Source: Ursus arctos (lineage: Eukaryota > Chordata > Mammalia > Carnivora > Ursidae). From it: a stretch of DNA of 64,000 bases. The notes under the pieces were generated by a model. It made no database searches and was not told where the DNA came from. It saw nothing but the letters and a program-made list of their open reading frames with translations. Shown in pieces: positions 53,325-64,000 of the stretch (the first letter of the stretch is position 1; each line of letters starts with the position of its first letter). Position numbers and translations under genes: made by a program. Location of the stretch: positions 89,527,256 through 89,591,255 of the forward strand of contig NW_026623056.1 of assembly GCF_023065955.2 (NCBI RefSeq), in the 5' to 3' direction.

Positions 53325-56113
53325 ACCACCCTTGCATCCCGGGGATGAATCCCACTTGGTCATGATGGGTAATCCTTTTAATGTACTGTTGGATCCTATT
53401 AGCCGGGATCTTGTTGAGGATTTTGGCGTCCATATTCATTAGGGAGATCAGTCTGTAATTCTCCTTTTTGATGGGGTGTTTGCCTGGTTTGGGGATCAAG
53501 GTAATATTGGCCTCATAGAATGAGTTTGGTAGCTTTCCTTCTGTTTCTATTTTTTGAAATAGCTTTAGGAGAATAGGTATTATTTCTTCTTTGAATGTTT
53601 GGTAGAATTCCCCAGGAAAACCGTCTGGGCCTGGAGGTTTATTTTTTAGAAGGTTGTTTATCACTGTTTCAATCTCTTCATAATTAATTGGCCTGTTTAA
53701 AAAATCAATTTCTTCCTGTTTCAGTCTTGGTAGTTTCTATCAGTGTCTTAGATTTTATCCAGAAAGAAAAATTCAAAAATCATATGATTCTCTCAATAGA
53801 TGCAGAAAAAGCATTTGACAAAATACAGCATCCTTTCCTGATTAAAACCCTTCAGAGTGTAGGGATAGAGGGTACATTCCTCAATCTCATAAAAACCATC
53901 TATGAAAAGCCTACAGCAAATATCATTCTCAATGGGGAAGAGCTGGAAGCCTTTCCCTTAAGATCAGGAACACGACAAGGATGCCCACTCTCGCCACTAT
54001 TATTCAACATAGTACTAGAAGTCCTTGCAACAGCAATCAGATGACAAAAAGGGATAAAAGGTATCAAATCGGCTAAGAAGAAGTCAAAATGTCTCTCTTC
54101 ACAGATGACATGATACTCTATACGGAAAACCCAAAAGAATCCACTCCCAAACTATTAGAAGTTATAGAGCAATTCAGTAATGTGGCGGGATATAAAATCA
54201 ATGCTCAGAAATCAGTTGCATTTCTATACACGAATAATGAGACTGAAGAAAGAGAAATTAGGGAATCCATCCCATTTACAATAGCACCAAAAACCATACG
54301 TTACCTTGGAATTAACTTAACCAGAGACGTAAAAGATCTATATTCTAGAAACTATAAATCACTCTTGAAAGACATTGAGGAAGACACAAAAAGATGGAAA
54401 AATATTCCATGCTCATGGATCGGAAGAATTAACATAGTTAAAATGTCCATGCTACCCAGAGCAATCTACACTTTCAATGCTATCCCGATCAAAATACCAA
54501 TGACATTTTTCAAAGAACTGGAAAAATAGTCCTTAAATTTGCATGGAACCAGAAAAGGCCCCGAATCACCAAGGAACTCTTGAAAAGGAAAAACAAAGCT
54601 GGGGGCATCACAATGCCAGATTTCGAGCTGTACTACAAAGCTGTGATCACAAAGACGGCATGGTACTGGCACAAAAACAGACACATAGACCAATGGAACA
54701 GCATAGAGAACCCAGAAATGGACCCTCGGCTCTTTGGGCAACTAATCTTTGATAAAGCAGGAAAAAACATCCAGTGGAAAAAAGACAGTCTCTTCAAAAA
54801 TGGTGCTGGGAAAATTGGACAGCTACATGCAAAAGAATGAAACTTGACCACTCTCTCACACCATACACAAAGATAAACTCCAAATGGATGAAAGGCCTCG
54901 ATGTGAGACAGGAATCCATCAAAATCCTAGAGAACATAGGCAGCAACCTCTACGACAAAGCAACATTTTCATGACACATCTCCAAAGGCAAGAGAAACAA
55001 AAGATAAAATGAACTTGTGGGACTTCATCAAGATAAAAAGCTTCTGCACAGCCAAGGAAACAGTCAAAAAATCTAAGAGGCAGCCCACGGAAAGGGAGAA
55101 TATATTTGAAAATGATGCTACAGATAAAAGACTGGTATCCAAGATCTACAAAGAACTTCTCAAACTCAATACGTGAGAAACAAATAAACAAATCATAAAA
55201 TGGGCAGAAGATATGAACAGACACTTTTCCAATGATAACATACAAATGGCTAACAGACACATGAAAAAATGTTCAAAATCATTAGCCATCAGGGAAATTC
55301 AAATCAAAACCACACTAAGATACCACCTTACGCCAGTTAGAATGGCAAAAATTGACAAGGCAAGAAACAACAATTGCTGGAGAGGATGTGGAGAAAGGGG
55401 ATCCCTCCTACATTGTTGGTGAGAATGCAAGTTGGTACAGCCACTCTGGAAAACAGTGTGGAGGTCCCTTAAAAAGTTAAAAATTGAGCTCTCCTATGAT
55501 CCAGCCATTGCACTACTGGGTGTTTACCCCAAAGATACAGATGTAGTGAAGAGAAGGGCCATATGCACCCCAATGTTCATAGCAGCAATGTTCACAATAG
55601 CTAAATCGTGGAAGGAGCCGAGATGCCCTTCAACAGATGACTGGATTAAGAAGTTGTGGTCCATATATACAATGGAATATTACTCAGCCATCAGAAAGAA
55701 CGAGTTCTCAACATTTGCTGCAACATGGACGGCACTGGAGGAGATAATGCTAAGTGAAGTAAGTCAAGCAGAGAAAGACAATTATCATATGATTTCTCTC
55801 ATCTATGGAACATAAGAACTAGGAAGATCGGTAGGGGAAGAAAGGGATAAAGAAAGGGGGGGTAATCAGAAGGGGGAATGAAGCATGAGAGACTATGGAC
55901 TCTGAGAAACAAACTGAGGGCTTCAGAGGGGAGGGGGGTGGGGGAATGGGATAGACCGGTGATGGGTAGTAAGGAGGGCACGTATTGCATGGTGCACTGG
56001 GTGTTACATGCAACTAATGAATCATCGAACTTTACATCAGAAACCAGGGATGTACTGTATTGTGACTAACATAATGTAATAAAAAAAATAAAACAAAACA
56101 AAACAAAAAAAAA
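53325..56113 (+). mobile_element. L1 with 5' inversion (twin-primed insertion)
   Basis: About 53325-53760 holds L1 ORF2 sequence in the minus orientation (for example [20 protein letters not shown]). From about 53761 to 56113 the element runs in the plus orientation, beginning near [18 protein letters not shown] and continuing through ORF2, the 3' UTR and an A-rich tail. The two parts are adjacent within ORF2, with a small deletion between them. Flanking aaacagagaggtga (53311-53324) and aaacaaagaggtga (56114-56127) differ at one base and look like the target-site duplication. The direct part has stops and frameshifts, and its reverse-transcriptase active-site motif reads FTDD instead of the usual F/YADD. 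It is non-autonomous and dead. Confidence 0.9.
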
Positions 56114-57019
56114 AAACAAAGAGGTGACTACCCGGGAGGAAAGAGTCAGGACAGGGATTGGAAACACTGCTTCTGATTGCGGATGCTGACATACAGACGG
56201 GCGGGACGTGGATTATTAGCAAAGCGTGCTGGAAAATGTAGCACGGCATTACGAGCAGTCACAGAACGAGCCTGACCGTTGCAAGGACGGAAATGCAGAT
56301 TGAAGAAATACAAGTACAACTGGGAAGGGCACACCACAGACAAAATAAAGAAACTTAGGAGTAAGTCCCAAATGGAAATGCATGCTTGGGAATCCAAGAG
56401 CTGGAGGATGCATGGAGAGTGCTGGGAAGGGCATGAACGGGAAGGGCGGGGAATGGAATTGTCGGGGGAATTTATCACAGGTGTTCCTGCCCCGTGGAGG
56501 AGGGGGACGATGCTTTCTGGATGCAGAGAACAAATGTCGTGTCAAGGAGGGCCGATAGGTCACACTGGAAGATCCTTCACAAGGGGACTATTTATCAAGG
56601 TGTGGGCTGGGCTAGAGGAACTTGCAGGGCTTGCTGAGTTTCCTGGAATCTAGCAAGAGTGGGGAGCTGCTCCCTCTGGGGTCAGGAGGGCCAACGAGAA
56701 GGGACAGCATTGCCAGAGCCCAGACAGGGCTGGGACCTCAGAAGAGGGGCCCCTGACAGAACGCAGCCACTGCCAGGATCCTTGTCCGAGTCATTCTTTG
56801 TGCCCACCACTGGGCGAACCCAAGGGAAGGTTAGAGGGGAAAAAAACCCCGCGTGTTGTAGCCAGTGTTGTTCAGACTCCCAGAGGAGGGCAGACTGTGG
56901 GTCTGCGGGGTTGGTCAAAGCAGTGGCCAGAGGAAAGCCAGCGGCGGACGGCGCTCAGGCTTGGGGAGTTCGACCTGCTTCCCCAGTGCTGTGCTAGGCA
57001 TTTTACACACGTGACTCCC

Positions 57020-57180
57020 GTGGTCCCCAAATGTGTGGGCACGTTGGAAACACCTCGGAGTTTCGTGACACCTGCTCTTTCAGACCGAGTGAATCAGAAT
57101 CATGGGGTAATGGTGCCCAGAAACCTGTGCTTTACAAAGCCTCTCTCTGGGTCATTCTGAAGCACAGCTAGAGTCTGGAA
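57020..57180 (+). mobile_element. hAT-type MER5A-like remnant
   Basis: Order: gtggtccccaaatgtgtggg, ttggaaacacctcggagttt, gtgaatcagaatcatggggt and aacctgtgctttacaaagcc, with the spacing of MER5A. Both terminal inverted repeats are eroded. Confidence 0.5.
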
Positions 57181-57189
57181 CCCTTCAGC

Positions 57190-57305
57190 TGACTGAATTA
57201 TTACAACATCCTCGTGAGGTAAGGACTTTTATTTTCCTCGTGAAGGTCAAGAAACGCAGGCCTGTCACGTGGCCAGCATGACGTGGGGCTGGGGTTTGAT
57301 CTCAC
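57190..57305 (-). repeat. MIR-like remnant, minus orientation
   Basis: Diverged MIR complement: ctgaattattacaacatcct, cgtgaggtaaggacttttat and cgtgaaggtcaagaaacgca. Confidence 0.55.
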
Positions 57306-57904
57306 CTGTGCTATCCTGAAGCTTGAGGTCATTTTCTGGTAGCATGTGCCCTCCACACAGTCCCTGCAGGACACCCAATGAGACCAGATTGCAATTCTCC
57401 AGAGATCTGCTGGAAGTCTCATATGTTTGGATGCAGGCGTTCTGACAAGGGCTTGACTTGGCTTACTGACCAGGGGTTTAGCCAAGTGCAAGGTAGGGGA
57501 ACAGAATTACCGTAACCCCTATGAGTGTGGGGGGCAGAAGTGGGGAGAGCTGTGCAAGAACACACGGGACCCTGGTTTAGAAAGGAGATGTCAGGAGCGC
57601 TTCCTGAAACCGTGGGCAGGGTTCCCTGACATGCCCCAGATAGATGGGTAGTGGAAGAGAACAGAGAAATTCAGACTCACATTCCTGCCTCTGAAATGCC
57701 CAATAATCCGTGGGAAGGGTTGAGGGAGCCCACAGGGACAGGGTGCTTGCACTGGATGCTTGCTGGGGGCTCTTCAGACACGGTCCCTGCCCTGAGGGGT
57801 CAGAAGAGCCCTTCCCAGTTGGAGAGACAGAGGTTAAACATCGTCCCAGTAGAGGATCTGGGTATTCAATAAGCAGCCAGAAGCCCACTAAATGTTCCAA
57901 GGCG

Positions 57905-58425
57905 GACAGGATGTTTTTATGGAGCTAGACCAGCTGATCCTAAGGGTCACCTATGGAAAGCTAAGAAAACGTTGAAAGGCACTGTCAGAAGGGCGGGATG
58001 GCCCTACTAGAAGTTAGAACCCATGAAGCCTCCATGACGAGCGTAGTGTGGTGCTGATGCAGTCATAGACAAAACGATGGAATAGACTAGAAAGTCCAGA
58101 AATTGGGGGAGGAGCACAGGGAAAGCTAGTTGGTGATGAAGTTGGCATCTGAAACCACCGGGGAAAGGTGGGCTTTTTAATAAGTCACATTGGGGCAGCA
58201 GGATTCCCATCTGGGCAAAGAGCAAACTGGGTTCATATCTCCCAGCATACACGAGAATCAGGTCCAAATGGATCAGAGATCTGAATGTAGGAGCAAGAGA
58301 AAGAAACCATACGAGTAGAAGGAAGGGAGGATGCTTTTATAGCCTGACTGTAGAGAAGAGCAATTCTAACTTGACTCAAAATCCAGATGCAATAAAAGAA
58401 AATGTTGATATATTTGTGGGAAAAA
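57905..58425 (+). mobile_element. Old L1 (L1M-type) ORF2 fragment
   Basis: The sequence matches the general L1 ORF2 C-terminal layout at diverged positions, for example agaaagtccagaaattgggg, tccaaatggatcagagatct and caaaatccagatgcaataaaag. It has many indels and no useful open frame. Ends are approximate. Confidence 0.6.
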
Positions 58426-58689
58426 AAAAAACATAATCCCAGAAACAACTATACGATCACCTGTGACGCCCAGCCAGGAAAAAAGGAGACGATGCTGTAG
58501 GAGCACGTGACGGGAGGCCTGGCCTCAGGTATGGGCCAGGAACGCGTCCTTGTGGAGGTGACATGAGAGGTGGGGTCTAGGGAGCAGGTGGGAGGAAGCA
58601 TGGGAGCCATGGGGTCCAGGGAAGGGAGTGGTCTCCAGCCAGAGGGCAGCCTGTAGACTTTGAGGGACTCCTGTCCTGGAAGATGCTGT

Positions 58690-58785
58690 GGTGTCCCATT
58701 TCACAGTGGAGAATGCTGAGGGCAGGGGGACAGTGAAGGCACACAGCTGGTTAGAGCCTGGGCTGGCTGCGGAACCAGCACCTGG
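58690..58785 (-). repeat. MIR-like remnant, minus orientation
   Basis: The sequence tgtcccatttcacagtggag followed by gcacacagctggttagagcc follows the complement of the MIR core. It is short and diverged. Confidence 0.5.
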
Positions 58786-60380
58786 AAACGACCGATTCCC
58801 CTGAAGACAGGGAGGCACTGAACTGCTCCCCCGAGAGGACCCCGGGCACCCTCGCCAAGAGCACAGGAGACCGTGGTCCTGCGGTTACGCTCAGCCAGAG
58901 AGACTGGCGGGGCCACCCCGCGCTGGGCACACTGTGGACTGTCCCCACGATGTGTGTCTGCCTTTCTCTGGAGTTCTCCTTGTTACCGTCAGTGTCCAGG
59001 CCATTCCCTGCTAGAACGCGCTCGCCTCACCTAAGAAACATTTCCTTCACTTCAAGATGTGTGTCTCAGAACTTGGAACTCACTGGCGCCTTCCTGACCT
59101 GGGTTTCCACAACAAAGGCAGGTGTCCTCTCTTCCCTTTGGCCCCGGGGAAGCCCGTGTGTACTAGCTTCCAAAAAAGCCCCGTTTGGGCCAGCACTGTC
59201 TTCTGCTAGCTTGCGGTCACTATGTCCCTCTCCCCAGCCTGTGCCAGCTGTCCCCTTCCCTGGTGACCGAACTACTGGCAGCCCCTGCGCTCCTGTCTCA
59301 GAGCCCCCACAGGCCCCATGGCTGCAGGGCTCACTGCTGGGGCTCTGTTGTGACTTTCGGTGAACACGCTGCTCTTCTGTGCTTTCCCAACTCAGCTGCG
59401 TACTGCAAGACTCAAGTGCTGTTTCCAAAACCACTGTTCTGGGAGTGAAGCACCTTCCTCCTAGCGTTCATGCACTGCTGCTGGGACACTCCCCACTCGG
59501 CCGCCCGTCCAGCCCGTCACTCCCTTGCACGCTGGTCCTAAAACCTCGCCTCGCTCAGGGCCTGCCTCCAGCTGCCCGAGCTTCACTCTCACTATGGCCT
59601 CAGCCCAAAAATTCTGAGTAGGTCACCACCGTGTAACCCAAAGTCCAGTACGGTGCCCAGAAAGTGAAAAACAAGGCTACGTGTGGGTCTGTGAGGATTC
59701 TGTTAACCCTACCCGCGCTGGTGCTCCTCATCTCTTTAATGAGACACAAAGGCCCGAGCAGAGGCCACGCTGGCGGCTTTCTACCCTTGGCCTGATGGAC
59801 CCTCAAGTTCCAAGTCACGCTGGCATTGTCACTTTAAGGGGACAAACGGGCACACCTGTTGTGGTCCTGACTACCGGCTCTGTTTTATTTATGGCCCCTC
59901 TGGCCCCGGGGAAGCAGGTGATGCTCCGAGCAGGAGCAAGTGCCCCTGGCCTGTCCTTGCAGCTCTTCCAGAACCTTCCTGCAGGGTCCGTGCCTGTCTC
60001 CACATGGAGCAGCTCTCTGTCTCTGCACAAGCTCCGGAGTCTCTACGGACTCCAAGCACAGCTGAAGCCCAGGCTCTCGACAGAAGTCCCTGCCTAGAGC
60101 AGTCCCTGGGCTGGGGAAATGGGACGTAAAGGACTGAGGGGGGATGTGGCAGAAAACGTAACACGCCACTGGTCGGTGGCAAGAATGCCAGGGTGGGGGG
60201 GCCGGAAGCAAGCCTGGGGTCTGGAGAGAAAGGAGGGAGGGCTGAGGCAGAGACAGACCCCTGCACACAGACCCCACCCCACAGAGGAAATGCGGTATGC
60301 TCTGAGCAAGAAAAGACAAGCTGGGAAAAAGAGCCCCTTCTGAGTTTCCTTGAGTCCAAATTTATTCTTACAGGTAATCA

Positions 60381-61306
<926 letters not shown>

Positions 61307-61432
61307 CTATGTGTAAAGGAGAAAAAAAATCCATCTTATCCAGTAGCATGGAGCGAAGACAACTACAGGGGCTTTTGGCTGTAAAAATCTCTCCACTCCC
61401 ACCCTTCTTGCATCCCCAACATGCGTGTGCGT

Positions 61433-61470
<38 letters not shown>

Positions 61471-62334
61471 AGAGCAAACTATTGCAGTGCGATTGCGATG
61501 GTGTAGATGGACAGGTTGGGTGTACATGACCAAGGTCAGGTGCCAGCTCATTAAGCTGCGTGTGTAATTTACGTAGGATGCCACGGTCAGGTGGATGTAC
61601 ACTCCACGTACGCATTTATTTTTCTCGCGGTGTGTCTTCAGTGCATCCAAAGCAATGCTGCTCAGAGAAGCAGATCCATAAATCCTACAGTAAATACTTG
61701 GTCCTGCAGGACCCTCATTAGAGTTCTCGCTAGAGGGACTCCAGGATTGGAGCTGCGCGTGAATCAATCTCAGCGTTTGAAACACAGGGCCTTCTTTTTT
61801 CCCGTGTACGCTACGGCGTCACTTCTCCCCCTACTGAAGACGCCACTCAGTCAGCTACCAATAATACTAAAAAATATAAGGGACTATAATACTTTCTGCT
61901 AGCTTTTGTGATCCTCTATGAAGGACAGAAGTTTTATGTTGGATCTTTCCCAAAAAAGCAACACGTTTCCTTACAAAGCCCATCTAATTTTTGTTTCTGC
62001 AGGGCATTAAAACAGGTGCACAGCACCGGAGGGCAATCCTCCAGGATTAACTGTCATTAAGACACTCGATTCCTCCCATTTTTTTTTTAATTACAGTCGG
62101 GTTCCCTGGGATAGTTATCATCATTTTATCCTTCATAACACTTAAGATCAAGCCCTATTTTTGTCAGCGACTCAGTAAAGTTGCTGTAAGCAGTGGGAGA
62201 GAAATGGTGCGTCAGAAATAAGTCCTGGAAGATGATTCGCTGTTTATCACCCACATGCGTCCACTTAGGTGAAAGGACAGGATTATCCTGCCGATGCAGT
62301 TAGATTCTGATCCGCTCTCTTCACTATGTTTTAC
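61307..62334 (-). other. DSCAM: DSCAM intron within Ig9
   Basis: This 1,028-bp intron holds the (CA)n microsatellite at 61434-61468 and otherwise unclassified sequence. A poly-T run interrupts it near 62081-62090. No additional exon was found. Confidence 0.85.
61434..61468. repeat. (CA)n microsatellite, about 17 units
   Basis: An uninterrupted 35-base CA run on the plus strand, preceded by gcgtgtgcgt. In the DSCAM transcript it is a (UG)n tract about 128 nt upstream of the second Ig9 exon. Confidence 0.98.
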
Positions 62335-62531
62335 CTGCAGAGTGGAGATCACCTCCTCTCCCACCTCCTTGGTGGACACGAGGTAACGGGCCATCTCAGG
62401 GTTGATGATCCGGTCCTCCTTCTCCCAGCGGACTATGATGGGCTTCTCGCCATGGGCCGCGCAGCTCATTTCTTTCTTCTGACCCTGAGTGGCCAGGGTC
62501 GTGTTTGGATAGGACGTGATCATCGCAGGAA
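62335..62531 (-). CDS. DSCAM: DSCAM exon, first part of Ig9
   Basis: This 197-bp exon encodes the N-terminal two thirds of the ninth Ig-like domain: [16 protein letters not shown], then the first Ig cysteine in EMSCAAHGE, the core tryptophan in VRWEKED, and strands ending EVISTLQ. An NTT sequon near the start is a possible N-glycosylation site. The acceptor ends in ttttcag and the donor reads gtaaaa, a weaker donor than gtaagt. It begins at phase 1, its first codon sharing a G with an exon beyond the window, and ends at phase 0 after 65 whole codons. The next exon supplies the second Ig cysteine, so this exon alone is not a complete domain. Ig domains 1 to 8 must lie further right, outside the window. 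Confidence 0.97.
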
Positions 62532-64000
62532 CTGAAAACCCAAGAGGGACATGACTTATTTGGCAAAGCAGCATTCTTGATTTCCCCACCGTAACACTCA
62601 ACTAAATCATGCCTGAAGAGGGGCTTCTTTGAAATACAATGTATTCAAGAAACTGAGGAGCAGGAATCGTGAACAGAAGAGAGGGAAGGTGGCAGAAGAG
62701 TGGAACCTGATGACATGAGCCCGCAGCTCATTCACTCGGAAGCTGCTGCAGGATTTCACATTCGGGGCAACGCTTTCTCCCCAGCTCACTGTGGGCACAC
62801 GCGGATCGCGGGACAGAGCCCATGTCCCCTCGGACACACGGGAAAACAACTTTCCTTCTGAACAGACTGGAGAGGCGGCTGTCATGAAATGACAGTTTCT
62901 AACTACCGTTTCCTTTTTTTTTTTTTTTTAAAGATTTTACTTATTTATTTGACAGAGAGAGAGAGAGCCAGTGAGAGAGGGAACACAAGCAGGGGGAGTG
63001 GGAGAGGAAGAAGCAGGCTCATAGCGGAGGAGCCTGATGTGGGGCTCGATCCCAGAACGCCGGGAACATGCCCTGAGCCGAAGGCAGACGCTTAACGACT
63101 GCGCCACCCAGGTGCCCTTCTCACTACCATTTTCAATGGTGGGACTCTAAAACCTTACTTATCAACTTAGGTTGGGGCCCTGATTGCTGCTGACCAGTTG
63201 CTGGGGTGACGTCTAGCTATGCCCATCTCCCACAGTTGTTACAACCTGTCACGGTCACCTGGAGACCTCAGACCCATCACATGGCAGGGAATCTCAATCC
63301 CATTTCACCAAGCAAACAGAAAGCTTTGCTTGTGAACTTCTCAAGTTCCCCCTCTCCCACCACGAAATTCATCTAAGGACCTCCATCACTATGCTGGGTG
63401 ACTTAAGGCCCTGCTCCCGTTTCACACACCACCTAGAAATGCAGGGCAGCACAGAACGAGTGTCTTTCTAAATGCACACTGAGCTTATAAGAAAGTGAGA
63501 GAAATCCCAGGCGCCAGAAACAGAAGTGACTGTTGAAAGACCACAGGTATTAGGTTGCTGAGGCCCTGACAACCTGAGAGGCAGGGGGTTGAAAGTGGGC
63601 CCCTCAAACCAGGCTCCTCAAAGGGCTTCACCTTCAGAGAAAATACCTACAACAACGCCAACAAGACCCACACAGGCAAAGGGGAAGCAAACTGCCTTGG
63701 CTAGTGTTATGAATGAAGAAACCAAGCCTCCCCTGAGACTCCATAGCCGGTCTGACTCTGCATCGGTTTGGAGCTGGATTCATGCTAAAGGGTCCAGATG
63801 CTGGTGATGCTACTTTGGCCATAGGCCTGAAGATCGTAGCACAAGAAACACAAGCACGCTCCAGAGGGAGGCACACTCCATCCAGGCCCATCGGCGTTCT
63901 CCCAGATGAACCTCTGTTGAACATGAGCTAACAAACCAGAAGTACAAAACACACGAGAACACGACCCACCGTCCCCGAGAATCAGCCCAAGCACCGCAGA
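62532..64000 (-). other. DSCAM: DSCAM intron upstream of Ig9 (partial)
   Basis: This is the 3' end of an intron that continues beyond the right edge. It holds one sense-oriented Can-SINE (62912-63117), about 380 bp upstream of the Ig9 acceptor. The 63120-64000 stretch shows no exon or recognisable repeat. Confidence 0.8.
62912..63117 (-). mobile_element. Can-SINE, minus orientation, near the Ig9 exon
   Basis: A poly-T run and aaagattttacttatttatt mark the tail complement, and gcgccacccaggtgccc marks the head. The flanks ttctaactaccgttt (62897-62911) and ttctcactaccattt (63118-63132) match at 13 of 15 bases. The element is in sense orientation to DSCAM, about 380 bp upstream of the Ig9 acceptor at 62532. 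Confidence 0.92.

Overview
The window is mammalian nuclear DNA lying wholly inside one gene. Nine short exons on the minus strand, separated by introns of 0.6 to 16 kb, encode a continuous stretch of DSCAM (Down syndrome cell adhesion molecule). DSCAM is a large single-pass immunoglobulin-superfamily receptor used in neuronal self-avoidance, synaptic lamination and axon guidance. Seven tRNA-derived SINEs of the carnivoran Can-SINE type, plus L1 copies whose 3' ends look carnivoran, point to a carnivoran. The SINE body looks caniform (dog, bear, seal or mustelid) rather than feline. Species is not resolved.

Transcription runs from right to left. The exons, in order, are 62335-62531 and 61210-61306 (Ig9); 60452-60580 and 50989-51156 (first fibronectin III domain, FN1); 40864-40934 and 24703-24943 (FN2); 23003-23149 and 17195-17350 (FN3); and 6598-6731 (first half of FN4). 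Every junction is GT-AG and the reading frame is kept across all eight introns: 440 whole codons plus split codons, with no frameshift or stop. Domain boundaries all fall at phase-1 introns, and each domain is split internally by a second intron. The signal peptide, Ig1-8, second half of FN4, Ig10, FN5-6, transmembrane segment and cytoplasmic tail lie outside the window.

The remaining 98 percent or so is intron. It holds Can-SINEs in both orientations, a 5'-truncated L1 (13840-14886), a 2.8 kb L1 with a 5' inversion (53325-56113), an antisense L1 tail (about 13167-13307), and older MIR, L2, L1M, hAT and LTR remnants. It also holds microsatellites and two minisatellites. One minisatellite (52481-52723) has a 63-bp unit arranged as an alternating A-B-A-B array; the other (12909-13088) is a decayed 20-bp array.

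I found no independent second gene, functional RNA gene, CRISPR array or new multigene system. The best second-look items are the 63-bp array, the 20-bp array, a UG-repeat upstream of the second Ig9 exon, an inverted SINE pair, a CpG-dense spot near 39.1 kb and the L1 inversion. Repeat-family names were assigned by eye from remembered consensus features, so older remnants carry approximate ends and modest confidence.
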